A stretch of DNA of 64,000 nucleotides from a bacterium (GCA_021789995.1 JAJYIQ010000002.1:124001-188000), one strand, 5' to 3'; positions 26,760-36,113 are shown, counted from the first letter of the stretch. Translations and numbers: made by a program. The notes: a model not told the origin generated them from the letters alone.

Positions 26760-27609
26760 TTTTGAAAATAAATTGGCGAAGATGGTTCAGGCCGACTATC
26801 GAACGTATAAAATATAGGCCGATGGTTAGCTGCAAAGCGCTGATAAAATACCGCCATTTCCCGTTTTCGACATAAACAGTGAAATAGCGATAAACAAGTC
26901 CGAATTGTTTCTTTATATCGGGATCGTCGGTCCCCCATTTGGCGATATATTCCTTGAAAGATTGGGAATAATTTGATTTTTTGGAAAAATAAGTAGCCAT
27001 TTTCAGATTTTCTTCATGATGGTACAGTTTGTTTTTGGTGATCGAAATCCGATCGGTTACCCGTTTTATTCTTTTAGTAAAATCCCAATCATCCGGCCCG
27101 AAACGGATATTTTTATCGTCAAACCCGCCGACTTTTTGGTACAGTTTTTTGGTAACGATTCGGACGGCGTCGATGCAAGTCGCGTTGTAGAAACTGCGCT
27201 CGAAATTGCGGATTTTGCCGAAAAATCCTTTGCCTTTTATCACTTCGGGAATATACAAAGCGTCGATTTTTTTACTATCAATAAGATTGAAAGCTTCTTC
27301 CAGCAGTTTTTTGTCGAAAGTCATATCGGCATCGGGGAAAAAAATTATCTCCCCATGGCTCTTGGCGACGCCGAAATTCAGCTGGGCGCCGCGGGGATTT
27401 TTTATCCGTTTTCCGCGGGGAAGAAAATAAGCATTATCGGCCGTTTTTTTGGCGGCGGCAGCAGTTTTGTCAGTCGAATGGTTATCGACGACGATAATTT
27501 CCATTTCATTTGCCGGTAATGTTTGCTGACGGAGACTTTTTAAGCAGTGATTGATATTTTTTTGTTCATTAAAGGTGGCAATAATAACTGTAATTTTCGG
27601 CCTTTTCAT
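26746..27609 (-). CDS. Glycosyltransferase family 2
   Basis: The 287-residue GT-A protein has ITVIIATFNEQKNINHCL, IIVVDNHSTDKT, metal site FPDADM, and GGFDDKNIRFGPDDWDF. It is a full-length paralogue of the GT2 at 19630-20478 (both share RRFERSFY or RNFERSFY, DAVR and DPDIKKQFG). The ATG at 27609 begins the conserved region; the ATG at 27660 would add 17 residues and overlap the divergent gene. It is the first gene of the long minus-strand array, 43 bases from the divergent TMTC-like gene. Confidence 0.87.
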   Translation of the reverse strand: MKRPKITVIIATFNEQKNINHCLKSLRQQTLPANEMEIIVVDNHSTDKTAAAAKKTADNAYFLPRGKRIKNPRGAQLNFGVAKSHGEIIFFPDADMTFDKKLLEEAFNLIDSKKIDALYIPEVIKGKGFFGKIRNFERSFYNATCIDAVRIVTKKLYQKVGGFDDKNIRFGPDDWDFTKRIKRVTDRISITKNKLYHHEENLKMATYFSKKSNYSQSFKEYIAKWGTDDPDIKKQFGLVYRYFTVYVENGKWRYFISALQLTIGLYFIRSIVGLNHLRQFIFKNENE

Positions 27610-27652
27610 TTGAAAGAAAGAAATAGATTTGTTATTTTGAAGTATATCACAT

Positions 27653-29269
27653 ATGTTCAAGAAGAGCTATTCGACGCTTATGGTTTTGGCGGGATTAGTA
27701 TTATTGGTTTACTTTAATTCTCTGAATGGTGCTTTTGTCTCCGATGACAAACTGACACTGCCTTTTATTCTCGCTAACGGGTTGGGGAAATCTCTTATTT
27801 CCCGGCCATATTCGGTATTTCAGACGGTGATAATGTATTTCTCATATAAAATCGGTGGCGGCAGTCCAATACCGTTTCATCTGATCAATATCATTTCCCA
27901 CATTGCCGTCGTATGGATGGTGTTTTTCGTTATTGACGAGATCGGGCGATTGAATAATCGCCCCTACACAAACATCGCATTTTTTACTGCTACTTTATTT
28001 GCCGTCCATCCTATCCTGACAGAATCGGTGACTTGGATCTCCGGCGGCCCCTATGTCCGGTATGCACTATTTGTTTTGCTGACTTTCCTATTTTATGTAA
28101 AATCAAAAAACAAAAAATGGTATTGGCTTTCATTTGTTACATTTGTGACGGCACTTTTATTTTCGGAAGATGCGCTTGTCTTGCCGTTAATATTGGCAGT
28201 TTATGAACTGTCATTCGGCTCGATAAAAAAGAATTGGAAAAAATTAGTACCGTATTTTGCTATCAGCGCTTTATGGTCATTGTTATATATTACGCAAATC
28301 GGCACCCGAATGGCGGCTGTATCCGGGCAAAGCTATCAGCCATCATCAACTTTGAATCCGTTGGTCCAGATTCCGGTGGCCATTACTTCTTATCTGCAAC
28401 TGATATTTTGGCCGGATAAGTTGACACTTTACCATTCGGACTTGAGTTTAGGACTGGTGGATTATTGGATAAGAGTAATTGCAACGTTCGGGGTAATCGG
28501 GATAATAATTTGGGGTTGGAAAAAAAATAAATATATCTTTTTTTGGTTATCTTTTTTCATTATTAGCTTGCTGCCGATGCTGACGCCGCTTGGCATCTCC
28601 TGGATCGTGGCGGAAAGATATGTTTATCTGGGGAGTATCGGGATAATCGGGCTGATCGGATACATGCTAAACGGTTTGACAAAAAACAAAAAGACGGAAA
28701 CCGTCGGGTATTTGATTTTTGTGATGGTTATATTGGGATTGATGATCAGGACATTCGTCCGTAATATCGACTGGCAAACGGAAGATAATCTGTGGATCGC
28801 GACCGGCAATACTTCCCCGTCATACTGGGTGACGCATAACAATCTGGGCGATGTTTACGGCCGTCATGGTGATTTGAAGCGGTCGGCGGAAGAATTCGAA
28901 TTGGCGATCAAACTGAATCGCCGCTATGCCGACGCTTACCATAATTTGGGTAATACCCTCCGCCAAATGGGCGATACTGCCAATGCTTTAAAAAATTTCC
29001 AATTGGCATTGAAATACAATCCCGGTCTGTGGCAGTCGGACGAAAATATCGCCGCCATTTATTTTTCCCAGGGCAATTTTTCGTCGGCGGCCGATTTTAT
29101 GCAACGGGCAATAAAAATCAGCCCAAACGATACTAACTTATATGCCGGTTTGGGAGAGATTTACTTGAAAGCCAATGATAAAAATAAGGCAAAGCAGGCG
29201 TTTCTTAAAGCATTATCAATCGACAGCGGTAATGCTAATGCTAAGGCTGGGTTGGCCGCGGCGGAGTGA
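27653..29269 (+). CDS. TMTC-like membrane protein with C-terminal TPR repeats
   Basis: A 538-residue protein with about ten membrane helices in the first 380 residues and at least four TPR units after that (for example NNLGDVYGRHGDLKRSAEEF, then YHNLGNTLRQMGDTANALKN). The first outside loop holds the acidic pair NGAFVSDDKLT and a later one VHPILTESVTWISG, as in TMTC and other GT-C proteins. It probably transfers a sugar from a lipid-phosphate donor to proteins at the outer face of the membrane. A short GC-rich hairpin repeat lies in the loop near residues 98-104. It stands alone on the plus strand, ending 7 bases from the convergent radical SAM gene. Confidence 0.82.
   Translation: MFKKSYSTLMVLAGLVLLVYFNSLNGAFVSDDKLTLPFILANGLGKSLISRPYSVFQTVIMYFSYKIGGGSPIPFHLINIISHIAVVWMVFFVIDEIGRLNNRPYTNIAFFTATLFAVHPILTESVTWISGGPYVRYALFVLLTFLFYVKSKNKKWYWLSFVTFVTALLFSEDALVLPLILAVYELSFGSIKKNWKKLVPYFAISALWSLLYITQIGTRMAAVSGQSYQPSSTLNPLVQIPVAITSYLQLIFWPDKLTLYHSDLSLGLVDYWIRVIATFGVIGIIIWGWKKNKYIFFWLSFFIISLLPMLTPLGISWIVAERYVYLGSIGIIGLIGYMLNGLTKNKKTETVGYLIFVMVILGLMIRTFVRNIDWQTEDNLWIATGNTSPSYWVTHNNLGDVYGRHGDLKRSAEEFELAIKLNRRYADAYHNLGNTLRQMGDTANALKNFQLALKYNPGLWQSDENIAAIYFSQGNFSSAADFMQRAIKISPNDTNLYAGLGEIYLKANDKNKAKQAFLKALSIDSGNANAKAGLAAAE
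27944..27963. repeat. Short perfect palindrome in the TMTC-like gene
   Basis: GGGCGATT and AATCGCCC form an 8-bp stem around a 4-base loop, followed by CTAC. It lies in an inter-helix loop of the coding sequence and resembles GTAGGGGCG-type small repeats seen in many environmental bacteria. Only one copy is in this window, so it could be chance. Confidence 0.45.
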
Positions 29270-29276
29270 GCCACAA

Positions 29277-30842
29277 TTATTGTTTTGGCGAAAAATCCAG
29301 CAGATGGCCGAAGAGCTTTTTTCCCATGTAAAAAAGATAGAAAAAATCATGAAGATTGCGGACTGACAATATTTTTCTGGCCACATACTGGGGAGAGGCA
29401 AAGGACGTATACAGTTCCTGCTCCAGTGCCAATAATTTTTTCTTGGGGAAGGGAGTTTTCATCACCGGTTCACGCATATCATAGTGGTCATAATCTTCGG
29501 TTAGCAACCACCCGTTTTTTTTGCATTCCTTCCAGAGCGGCGTTCCGGGATAGGGAATGGTGATTGTTGCCTGCATCGTATTGAAGTAGCCTTTTTTGAA
29601 ACAATCCTTAGCCAGGGTAATCGTTTTTTTGGCGTCGGCGTAAGATTCCCACGGAAAACCAAGCATGATGGTGGCGTGCGGTTCCAGCCCGGCTTTGGCC
29701 GCCATCCGGCTGCCGTCAATGATATCCTTCACTTTAATGCCTTTATTTAATTTATCTAATGTTTTCTGATTCCCCGACTCCATGCCGTAAAGGATAAAAC
29801 GGAAATTGGCTTTTTTCATTAGGTAATAAAGATCCTGATCAATGGCGTTGAACCGCATGTTGCAGCCGTAAACGACTTTTTTATTGTAACCGTTTTCGAT
29901 CAAAAGTTCGCAGAACCGTTTCATTTTATTGCCGGCAAACATCGTGCCGGCATCGTCGAAAATTTCCTTGACACCGTATCTATCGACGACGTGTTTGACT
30001 TCGGCAAATAACCGCTCGGGCGAGAAACTGCGGTATGATCCTAAAGGATTAATGGTATGGTCCCAGACGCAGAAAGTGCAGCGGTTCCACCAGCAGTCGC
30101 GGCCGCTGTACATATAGGTGCCGGGCGTATATTTGTAATTGCCGTTTTCGAAAGCATAAAGCCGCCATTTGGTCAGGTCGCGGTCGATAAAAGGGAGGGT
30201 GTCGAGGACGTGGCGGAGGGAAGCGGGACCGGAGTCGTAAATAATTGGTGACAGATTCTGTCGCCCATGAAACATGGAATTTTTTTTCCTTTCATGTGCA
30301 CCACCTATCACCAATTTTATGTTTATTGCTTTGTCCCCTTTTCTCCAATAGACTCCCCCTTCCAGCTTTGCTCCTTTGTGGATATGGTTTAAAAGACTGA
30401 CGACGATAAAATCGTAATCGCCGCCGGCGATAATATAATCGACTTTGCTGTTTTGGAAAGATTCGAGCGGTAGGTAGGTAACGTGGTCGCCGACCAAAAT
30501 AATTTTCATCCGCCAGCCGGCGGATTTAATTTTTAATGACTTTAACTCGTTAATGATTTTCCAATGGGTTTTGATGACTGGCGCTTTGGTTTCCAAAAGC
30601 AGGTAATCGGGCTTTATCTTTTTCAGTTTCTTTAACCACTCGTCATACGTTTGTTTTTCGGCAATGCCGTCCATCCAATAGACTTTGTAACCGTTTTTTT
30701 TCAAAAAAGTAGCGGCATAAGCCGGTACCATAGGGTAGATGTAAGTCGGCGAATTGAAATACTGGAACTGCCGGTTTTGCGACAGCAAGGGTATGCCTTT
30801 TTTGGAAACGATCGGCGGATAGCCGACGACGATTTTAACCAT
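29277..30842 (-). CDS. B12-binding-type radical SAM protein
   Basis: The 521-residue protein has an N-terminal Rossmann-like half of the cobalamin-binding type (PAYAATFLKKNGYKVYWMDG, then ILVGDHVTYLP and DYIIAGG). A radical SAM core follows, with the cluster motif C-W-W-N-R-C-T-F-C (C-x4-C-x2-C) near residue 250, then EIFDDAGTMF and YGMESGNQKTLDKLNKG. Such enzymes often methylate unactivated carbons or rearrange lipids and cofactors; this one's reaction cannot be deduced. A 24-codon palindromic insertion sits at residues about 176-200. It is last in the flippase operon, overlapping the GT2 upstream by 8 bases. Confidence 0.85.
   Translation of the reverse strand: MVKIVVGYPPIVSKKGIPLLSQNRQFQYFNSPTYIYPMVPAYAATFLKKNGYKVYWMDGIAEKQTYDEWLKKLKKIKPDYLLLETKAPVIKTHWKIINELKSLKIKSAGWRMKIILVGDHVTYLPLESFQNSKVDYIIAGGDYDFIVVSLLNHIHKGAKLEGGVYWRKGDKAINIKLVIGGAHERKKNSMFHGRQNLSPIIYDSGPASLRHVLDTLPFIDRDLTKWRLYAFENGNYKYTPGTYMYSGRDCWWNRCTFCVWDHTINPLGSYRSFSPERLFAEVKHVVDRYGVKEIFDDAGTMFAGNKMKRFCELLIENGYNKKVVYGCNMRFNAIDQDLYYLMKKANFRFILYGMESGNQKTLDKLNKGIKVKDIIDGSRMAAKAGLEPHATIMLGFPWESYADAKKTITLAKDCFKKGYFNTMQATITIPYPGTPLWKECKKNGWLLTEDYDHYDMREPVMKTPFPKKKLLALEQELYTSFASPQYVARKILSVRNLHDFFYLFYMGKKLFGHLLDFSPKQ
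30244..30315. repeat. 72-bp inverted-repeat element in radical SAM gene
   Basis: ATTGGTGA (30244-30251) and TCACCAAT (30308-30315) are perfect inverted ends. Inside are an ACAGATTCTGT palindrome and a CATGAAA/TTTCATG pair. Its length is exactly 24 codons, the frame is kept, and it falls between the cobalamin-type and radical SAM domains. Confidence 0.6.
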
Positions 30843-31845
30843 AAATTTTATCTTTTTTAATCAGGCCGGTGAAGGCGCCTTTGACAAACATTATACCATA
30901 GACGACATGGGTTAAAAAAAGGACAAACGGCGTCGTCAGGGAGATAATAAAATTTCGGGTATCAATAAATGCATGCAGGAAAAGATAAAAAATAAAGAGA
31001 AAATAAATGATCAGGGGTGAATAGAAAATAGACGGTGGAAGATTGAAAATAGAAGTAGGAAATAGAAGATAGAAGATAGAGATAAATAAATATAAAACAA
31101 AAAAAGTGGGTACCAAATAAGAAAAACGGCGGGAGTTTTCGTCGCCGTGGGCAAAAAAAGCGCCGCGGTGAAAACCGTAATTGGCGTGTTGTTTCAGGAA
31201 ACTTATCAGCTGATCGCGCCGGTGATGATAAACGGTTACCGACGGGTCATAAATGATCGTTTGTTTTTTTTTGTAGACAAGATCGCGGCAAAGCTTGCTG
31301 TCTTCACCGGGCCAGTAATCGTTATTGAATCCGCCAAGCTCGGTGAATAAGGATTTTTTAATCAGGAAATTCATTGACGGATAATCATCGACTAGGCGTT
31401 TAGTTTTCTGAACAAAACGGTAACTATATCCCCCGCTGCCGATAAAAGTCTTTAACACTTCGTCAAAAACTTTTTCCCAAAAAGTGGCGTTTGGTGGTAA
31501 TATTCCCGGGCCGCAAACGGCCGCCGGATTATCTTTGTCAAAAATTTTAACGGCGTTGGACAGCCAGTTTGGCGCCGGATAAGCATCGTCGTCGATAAAA
31601 GCGAGGATATCCCCTCTTGCCTTTTTGGCGCCGATATCGCGTTTTTCCGCCGGCCGGGTAATTTTGTCCGTCGGAATTATTTTCAGCCAGGAATATTTTA
31701 CCAGCAGTTTTTTGTCTTGAGGGGAACCGTCATTCGGCAGTACAATCACTTCGAAGTGCCGGTATTTTTGGCGGTCCATGGCCGGTAGATTTTCCCCGAT
31801 CAAAAAATCAGTTAATTTTTTTACCGGGATGATGACTGATATCAT
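30835..31845 (-). CDS. Glycosyltransferase family 2 with C-terminal membrane segments
   Basis: A 336-residue GT-A enzyme with ISVIIPVKKLTDFLI, the metal site FIDDDAYPAPNW and GGFNNDYWPGEDSKLCRDL. The last 110 residues hold three or four hydrophobic helices separated by a low-complexity Phe/Ile/Pro region, so the enzyme is membrane-attached. The DNA for that low-complexity part is a run of AGATAGAA-like units near 31030-31085. It overlaps the upstream GT2 by 38 bases and the radical SAM gene by 8. Confidence 0.83.
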   Translation of the reverse strand: MISVIIPVKKLTDFLIGENLPAMDRQKYRHFEVIVLPNDGSPQDKKLLVKYSWLKIIPTDKITRPAEKRDIGAKKARGDILAFIDDDAYPAPNWLSNAVKIFDKDNPAAVCGPGILPPNATFWEKVFDEVLKTFIGSGGYSYRFVQKTKRLVDDYPSMNFLIKKSLFTELGGFNNDYWPGEDSKLCRDLVYKKKQTIIYDPSVTVYHHRRDQLISFLKQHANYGFHRGAFFAHGDENSRRFSYLVPTFFVLYLFISIFYLLFPTSIFNLPPSIFYSPLIIYFLFIFYLFLHAFIDTRNFIISLTTPFVLFLTHVVYGIMFVKGAFTGLIKKDKIYG

Positions 31846-32581
31846 AGTATCGTAAAATATTTTTCCGGTACCAGATGGCCAGGGTATCGATAAATATATA
31901 GGAAATCGAATGCAGGGTGGCAGCGGAGGTGATATCGCTTAATTGGTAATTCAATTTAATCGGCGCTTCGTAGATGCGTTTGAAACCGAGATTATTTGAT
32001 ACGACAAGCATTTCCAGATCGCCGGCAAATTTTTTTTCGACCAGACGCGGCAATATTTTTTCAAGGACTTTTTTACGGAAAATTTTTATACCTGCCTGGG
32101 TATCGTGGACCCGGATACCAAAAAGCATTTTGACGAACCAGTAATAGCCGTAGCTTAATATTTTTCTGATGAAAGGATAATTAACCTGGGAAGCCAAATG
32201 TCTTTTTGAGCCAACGATAATATCGGCATCATACCATTCCATATGTTCCAGAAGCATCGAGATGCCGTTCGGGTCGATTTCCATGCCCGAGTCCATGAAC
32301 ATGACGTAATCGCCTATAGCCGACTTCATTCCGATCTGGATGGCATGCGATTTTCCCTGATTTTTGAAATAGGCAATCGTTTTTACTTTATCGAGGTGGG
32401 CGTTTTTGATTTTTTGGTATGAATTGTCCACCAAACCGTCAATCACAACGATTATTTCGTGATCATAGCGGATTTTATCGAGGACTTCCTTGATTTGTCT
32501 GATGTTGTGAACGATCGTTTTTTCCTGCCGGTAGACAGGGATAATCAAACTTAAGAAATGGGCAGTATTTTTCGTCTCCAT
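31808..32581 (-). CDS. Glycosyltransferase family 2, dolichyl/undecaprenyl-phosphate type
   Basis: The 257-residue protein begins FLSLIIPVYRQEKTIVHNI, then EIIVVIDGLVDNS, the metal site FMDSGMEID, and VHDTQAGIKIFRKKVL. The DTQAG-x-K-x-F phrase marks polyprenyl-phosphate mannose or glucose synthases (DPM1/GtrB-like). It probably charges a lipid-phosphate carrier with a sugar, which would be the donor for the GT-C and TMTC-like proteins in this window. It starts 15 bases after the flippase stop. Confidence 0.86.
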   Translation of the reverse strand: METKNTAHFLSLIIPVYRQEKTIVHNIRQIKEVLDKIRYDHEIIVVIDGLVDNSYQKIKNAHLDKVKTIAYFKNQGKSHAIQIGMKSAIGDYVMFMDSGMEIDPNGISMLLEHMEWYDADIIVGSKRHLASQVNYPFIRKILSYGYYWFVKMLFGIRVHDTQAGIKIFRKKVLEKILPRLVEKKFAGDLEMLVVSNNLGFKRIYEAPIKLNYQLSDITSAATLHSISYIFIDTLAIWYRKNILRYYDISHHPGKKIN

Positions 32582-32596
32582 TAATACGATATCATA

Positions 32597-33862
32597 TCAT
32601 AAAAAACGGCGCCGGTGAAAAAGGAAAGCAATCAGATAAAAAAAAGCGGTAACGGCGGCAAAGAAAATATCGACTGACATAATGGAAATCAACCGCTTTT
32701 GGACAAACAGCAAGGCGATAACGTAAAACGGCAGGATAATCGTCAAAACAAGCGCCGGTCGGCCTTTCTTGGCGATGAAATAAGTATTGAAAAAATTGAT
32801 GGCGGCGTAAAAGGTGCCGAAAACCGCGGCGTATCCTAAATAAGGGACAACCGAGATGAACTTACTGCCGAAAAGAATTCCGACGATCATTTTTCCCAAA
32901 GAGGAGTAGCCGATAAAACTTAATACGCCGACAATTACTAAAAAAACCAGTGATAAAAGAAGGATTCTGTCCTGCAGCCTTTTTTGGCGGTTGTCGGAAA
33001 AATAGACCAAAAATACCTGCGTCACCGGCCCGACGACGTAAAGGATGATCTTGGAAAAGATCGACCATGAGCCGAAGATTCCGGCATCGGCCGCCGGCAA
33101 ATATTTTTTGGCGACAATGATATCGGCATTACTGAAGACGGTGATCGATAAGACGGCAAATGCCGTTAAAAAGAATTGATGGCTCATGAGGAATCGGCGG
33201 AATGAAAACGGATGGATTTTTTCCGTCGTCGCCGGTGGCCGGATGATTTTCCGGGCAATAAAAAAATAGATAATTGCCGCCAGTGCTAATATATTGGTTA
33301 CCAGGAGAAAGGCTACCATCGCTCCGGTACCGCCTAATTTTAACACCGGCAGGCCGACGCTTCCTAATTTAAAGATGGTTACCGACAGGCTAAAGACAGC
33401 GTAAATGGCAAATAATTTTAATCCCTGCATAAGCGACTGATAAAAAGAAGTGAGGATGCTTAAAAGTATCATCGGAATAATAAAGTAAGCGACCCCGGCC
33501 GATAAATTGGTGATCGCCGGCGTGAAAGGAATAAGAAGCAGCATCAGCAGAAAAAAAGGCAGGAACCGCCGCATGAGCCGCCAGTAATGATAATAGACAG
33601 ACGAAGCGTATGAATACGGCTCTTTATCGCGTGAGCTTATCCTTTGGATGATGATCATGGAAAAAATGGTCATCGGGATGGAAAAAATGGCGATATAGGA
33701 AAAAAAAGCGACGATATCACCGTAGTCGGATGGGCCAAGCACCCGGGCAGCGAAAAAGTGGAAAAAATAATTAAGCAGATTGCCGATAAAAGAGGCGGCG
33801 GTCAACAAAAAACCTCCCTGGACATATTCGTTTCCCCAGAGGGCAATAATTTTTTGACGCAT
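32597..33862 (-). CDS. Oligosaccharide flippase, MOP superfamily (Wzx-like)
   Basis: The 421-residue protein has about twelve membrane helices. The N-terminus has GGFLLTAASFIGNLLNYFFH and ARVLGPSDYGDIVAFFS, the typical opening of polysaccharide transporters, and further on the phrase NADIIVAKKYLPAADAG. It would flip a lipid-linked glycan unit to the outer face for polymerisation. It is first in a four-gene operon with two GT2 genes and the radical SAM gene. Its ATG lies 6 bases after a minus-strand TATAAT, so the message is probably leaderless. Confidence 0.87.
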   Translation of the reverse strand: MRQKIIALWGNEYVQGGFLLTAASFIGNLLNYFFHFFAARVLGPSDYGDIVAFFSYIAIFSIPMTIFSMIIIQRISSRDKEPYSYASSVYYHYWRLMRRFLPFFLLMLLLIPFTPAITNLSAGVAYFIIPMILLSILTSFYQSLMQGLKLFAIYAVFSLSVTIFKLGSVGLPVLKLGGTGAMVAFLLVTNILALAAIIYFFIARKIIRPPATTEKIHPFSFRRFLMSHQFFLTAFAVLSITVFSNADIIVAKKYLPAADAGIFGSWSIFSKIILYVVGPVTQVFLVYFSDNRQKRLQDRILLLSLVFLVIVGVLSFIGYSSLGKMIVGILFGSKFISVVPYLGYAAVFGTFYAAINFFNTYFIAKKGRPALVLTIILPFYVIALLFVQKRLISIMSVDIFFAAVTAFFYLIAFLFHRRRFL

Positions 33863-33898
33863 GTGAAGATTATACCGAAACTTGCTATAATTTGCTTC
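33863..33898. promoter_or_regulatory. 36-bp divergent promoter, both sides leaderless
   Basis: The spacer between the flippase and the PfkB kinase holds two TATAAT boxes. The minus-strand one (33869-33874) ends 6 bases before the flippase ATG. The plus-strand one (33886-33891) ends 7 bases before the kinase ATG. Any -35 contacts would fall in the opposite promoter or gene. No ribosome-binding site fits either start. Confidence 0.65.
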
Positions 33899-34837
33899 AT
33901 GGCAAAAAAATATTCATCGGTTATCGTCACCGGTTCCGTCGCCTATGACGAAATCATGGATTTTCCCGGCCGATTCGCCGATCATTTCCATCCCGAGAAA
34001 CTACACCAGATAAACGTATCATTCGTCGTCGACAAATTGAATAAACAGCTTGGCGGAATCGCCACCAATATTGCCTACAATCTTTCATTGGCGACCAAAG
34101 CGCCGGTCAAAGTTTTGGCGGCGGTCGGACACGACGGCCAAACATTTCTCGATTTTTTCCAAAAAAACGGTATTACAACCGACGGAATAGTCACCGACAA
34201 AGATTTGTTTACCGCCAGCGGTAAAGTGATGACCGATACGAGGGATAATCAGATCTGGGCGTATTATTATGGCGCATCGGCTAAAGGAAAAGATATTGAT
34301 TTAAAAAAATATTCCGATAAGAAAAGTCTGGTTATCATTTCTGCCGTCCATGCCGACTCGTTTCTCCATTTTCAAAAGCAGGTAATCGAATTGCATCTCC
34401 CCTACCTTTATGACCCGGGAATGAGTTTGACATGGATCAGTGATAAGGATTTACAGCAAGGCGTTATGAATTGCCGCTGGCTGGTGGGTAACGATTATGA
34501 AATTGCCCAAATCATCAAAAGAATTGGAAAAACAATTAACGAATTAACGGATTACGGATTACGGATTATAACGACTTTGGGAGAAGGAGGGGTTGCTTAT
34601 CAATCAAAAAATGAAAGTTACCGGGTTGCCGGTTATAAAGTGCGGGACGTTGTCGATCCGACCGGCGCCGGCGATGCCTGGCGCGGCGGTTTTATCGCCG
34701 GAATCGTCAATGGTTTGTCAATTGTTGATTCGCTGAAGTTGGGCAATGCTTTGGCCAGTTTCGCCGTCGAACAGTATGGTACTGTCAATCATCGGCCGAC
34801 GATGAAACAAATCCGGGAAAGAGCGCATGTGTTATAA
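33899..34837 (+). CDS. PfkB-family kinase, probable adenosine kinase
   Basis: The 312-residue sugar/nucleoside kinase has VIVTGSVAYDEIMDF, LGGIATNIAYNLS (substrate Gly-Gly motif) and the C-terminal VVDPTGAGDAWRGGFIAGI with the catalytic Asp and anion hole. It is directly followed by SAH hydrolase, whose products are homocysteine and adenosine, so phosphorylating adenosine is the most sensible role; another nucleoside or sugar is not excluded. A longer reading to 33644 would run antisense through the flippase gene and lacks family residues. A tandem ACGGATT triplet repeat lies in frame at 34547-34567. Confidence 0.82.
   Translation: MAKKYSSVIVTGSVAYDEIMDFPGRFADHFHPEKLHQINVSFVVDKLNKQLGGIATNIAYNLSLATKAPVKVLAAVGHDGQTFLDFFQKNGITTDGIVTDKDLFTASGKVMTDTRDNQIWAYYYGASAKGKDIDLKKYSDKKSLVIISAVHADSFLHFQKQVIELHLPYLYDPGMSLTWISDKDLQQGVMNCRWLVGNDYEIAQIIKRIGKTINELTDYGLRIITTLGEGGVAYQSKNESYRVAGYKVRDVVDPTGAGDAWRGGFIAGIVNGLSIVDSLKLGNALASFAVEQYGTVNHRPTMKQIRERAHVL
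34547..34567 (+). repeat. Three tandem ACGGATT units inside the kinase gene
   Basis: Three exact 7-base copies in a row make 21 bases, so the frame is preserved. The same unit occurs twice in the rplJ-rplL spacer at 49495 and 49509. It lies just before the RIITTLGEGG strand of the kinase. Confidence 0.7.
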
Positions 34838-34852
34838 TCTTTTATTAAAAAA

Positions 34853-36106
34853 ATGAAATACGATATTAAAGATATAAAACTGGCGGGTGAGGGAAAAAAT
34901 CTGATCGAATGGGCGGGTAGAAATATGCCTGTTCTCCAGCTGATCAAAGAACGATTTAAAAAACAAAAACCGTTAAAGGGGGCGAAAATTGCTGCCTGTC
35001 TGCATGTTACCGCCGAAACCGCCAATCTGATGCTCGCTTTATGCGCCGGTGGTGCCGAGGTATATTTATGTGCGTCCAATCCCCTATCGACTAATGATGC
35101 CGTCGCCGCATCTCTAGTCAAAGATTACAAAATTCCGGTTTTTGCCATCAAGGGCGAAAATAATCAAATTTATTATAAGCATTTGAATATGGTCCTCGAT
35201 TTCCGGCCGAATTTCACGATGGATGACGGTGCCGATCTGTTTAGTCTGGTCCATAGCAAAAGAACGGAACTTTTGAAAACGGTTGTCGGCTCAAACGAAG
35301 AGACAACGACCGGTGTCATCAGATTACGGGCAATGGAAAAAGACAAGGCGCTCAAAATCCCGGTTCTGGCTGTCAACGACAATCTGACAAAACATTTGTT
35401 TGATAACCGTTACGGCACCGGCCAGTCAACAATCGACGGTATCATCCGGGCGACCAACATGCTTTTGGCCGGAAAAAAATTCGTCGTTTGCGGCTACGGC
35501 TGGTGTGGGCGGGGTCTTGCTATGCGCGCCCGCGGCATGGGTGCCAACGTCACTATATGCGAAACCGATCCGGTCAAAGCGCTGGAAGCAAAAATGGATG
35601 GCTATACCGTTACCACTTTAAAAAAAGCAATCGCTGTTGCTGATTTCGTCGTTTCCGTCACCGGTGACAAGCACGTCATCGACAAAAATCATTTCAAAGC
35701 GGCCAAAGACGGCGTCGTCCTCGCCAATTCCGGTCATTTCGACGTGGAGATAAATAAGGAAGCATTGAAAAAAATGGCCAAGTCCGTCAGAAAAGTCCGC
35801 CAGATGGTGGAAGAATACGATTTGGGCAACAAAAAAATTTATCTGCTGGCCGAAGGACGACTGGTGAACCTGTCGGCGGCCGACGGCCACCCGGCCGCGG
35901 TCATGGATATGAGTTTCGCCGGCCAGGCGTTAGCGGCGGAATATATGTGGAATAAGCGCGGACAATTGAAAAATAAAGTCTATTCCTTACCGGAAAAGCT
36001 TGATAGGCAAATCGCCGCATTGAAATTGAAATCGGAGGGAGTAACGATTGACCGGTTAACAAAAGAGCAAAAAAAATACTTGTCCTCATGGACAGAAGGG
36101 ACATGA
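34853..36106 (+). CDS. ahcY: Adenosylhomocysteinase (SAH hydrolase)
   Basis: A 417-residue enzyme that splits S-adenosylhomocysteine into homocysteine and adenosine, relieving product inhibition of methyltransferases. It has [29 protein letters not shown], the NAD-binding [20 protein letters not shown], and [17 protein letters not shown] near the C-terminus. It is the short archaeal or Thermotoga-like form, without the extra segment of eukaryotic enzymes. S-inosylhomocysteine hydrolase, a close relative, cannot be excluded. A TATAAT at 34833-34838 would give a very short leader. Confidence 0.93.
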   Translation: MKYDIKDIKLAGEGKNLIEWAGRNMPVLQLIKERFKKQKPLKGAKIAACLHVTAETANLMLALCAGGAEVYLCASNPLSTNDAVAASLVKDYKIPVFAIKGENNQIYYKHLNMVLDFRPNFTMDDGADLFSLVHSKRTELLKTVVGSNEETTTGVIRLRAMEKDKALKIPVLAVNDNLTKHLFDNRYGTGQSTIDGIIRATNMLLAGKKFVVCGYGWCGRGLAMRARGMGANVTICETDPVKALEAKMDGYTVTTLKKAIAVADFVVSVTGDKHVIDKNHFKAAKDGVVLANSGHFDVEINKEALKKMAKSVRKVRQMVEEYDLGNKKIYLLAEGRLVNLSAADGHPAAVMDMSFAGQALAAEYMWNKRGQLKNKVYSLPEKLDRQIAALKLKSEGVTIDRLTKEQKKYLSSWTEGT

Positions 36107-36113
36107 TTTTCCC

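Noticed and set aside
31020-31085. AGATAGAA-type tandem run as a CRISPR or minisatellite
   Set aside because: Units are irregular, there are no spacers, and the run encodes a low-complexity hydrophobic part of a GT2 protein in frame.
33644-33898. 85-residue N-terminal extension of the PfkB kinase
   Set aside because: It would be read antisense through the flippase gene, shows no family residues, and the leaderless ATG at 33899 matches the conserved start.
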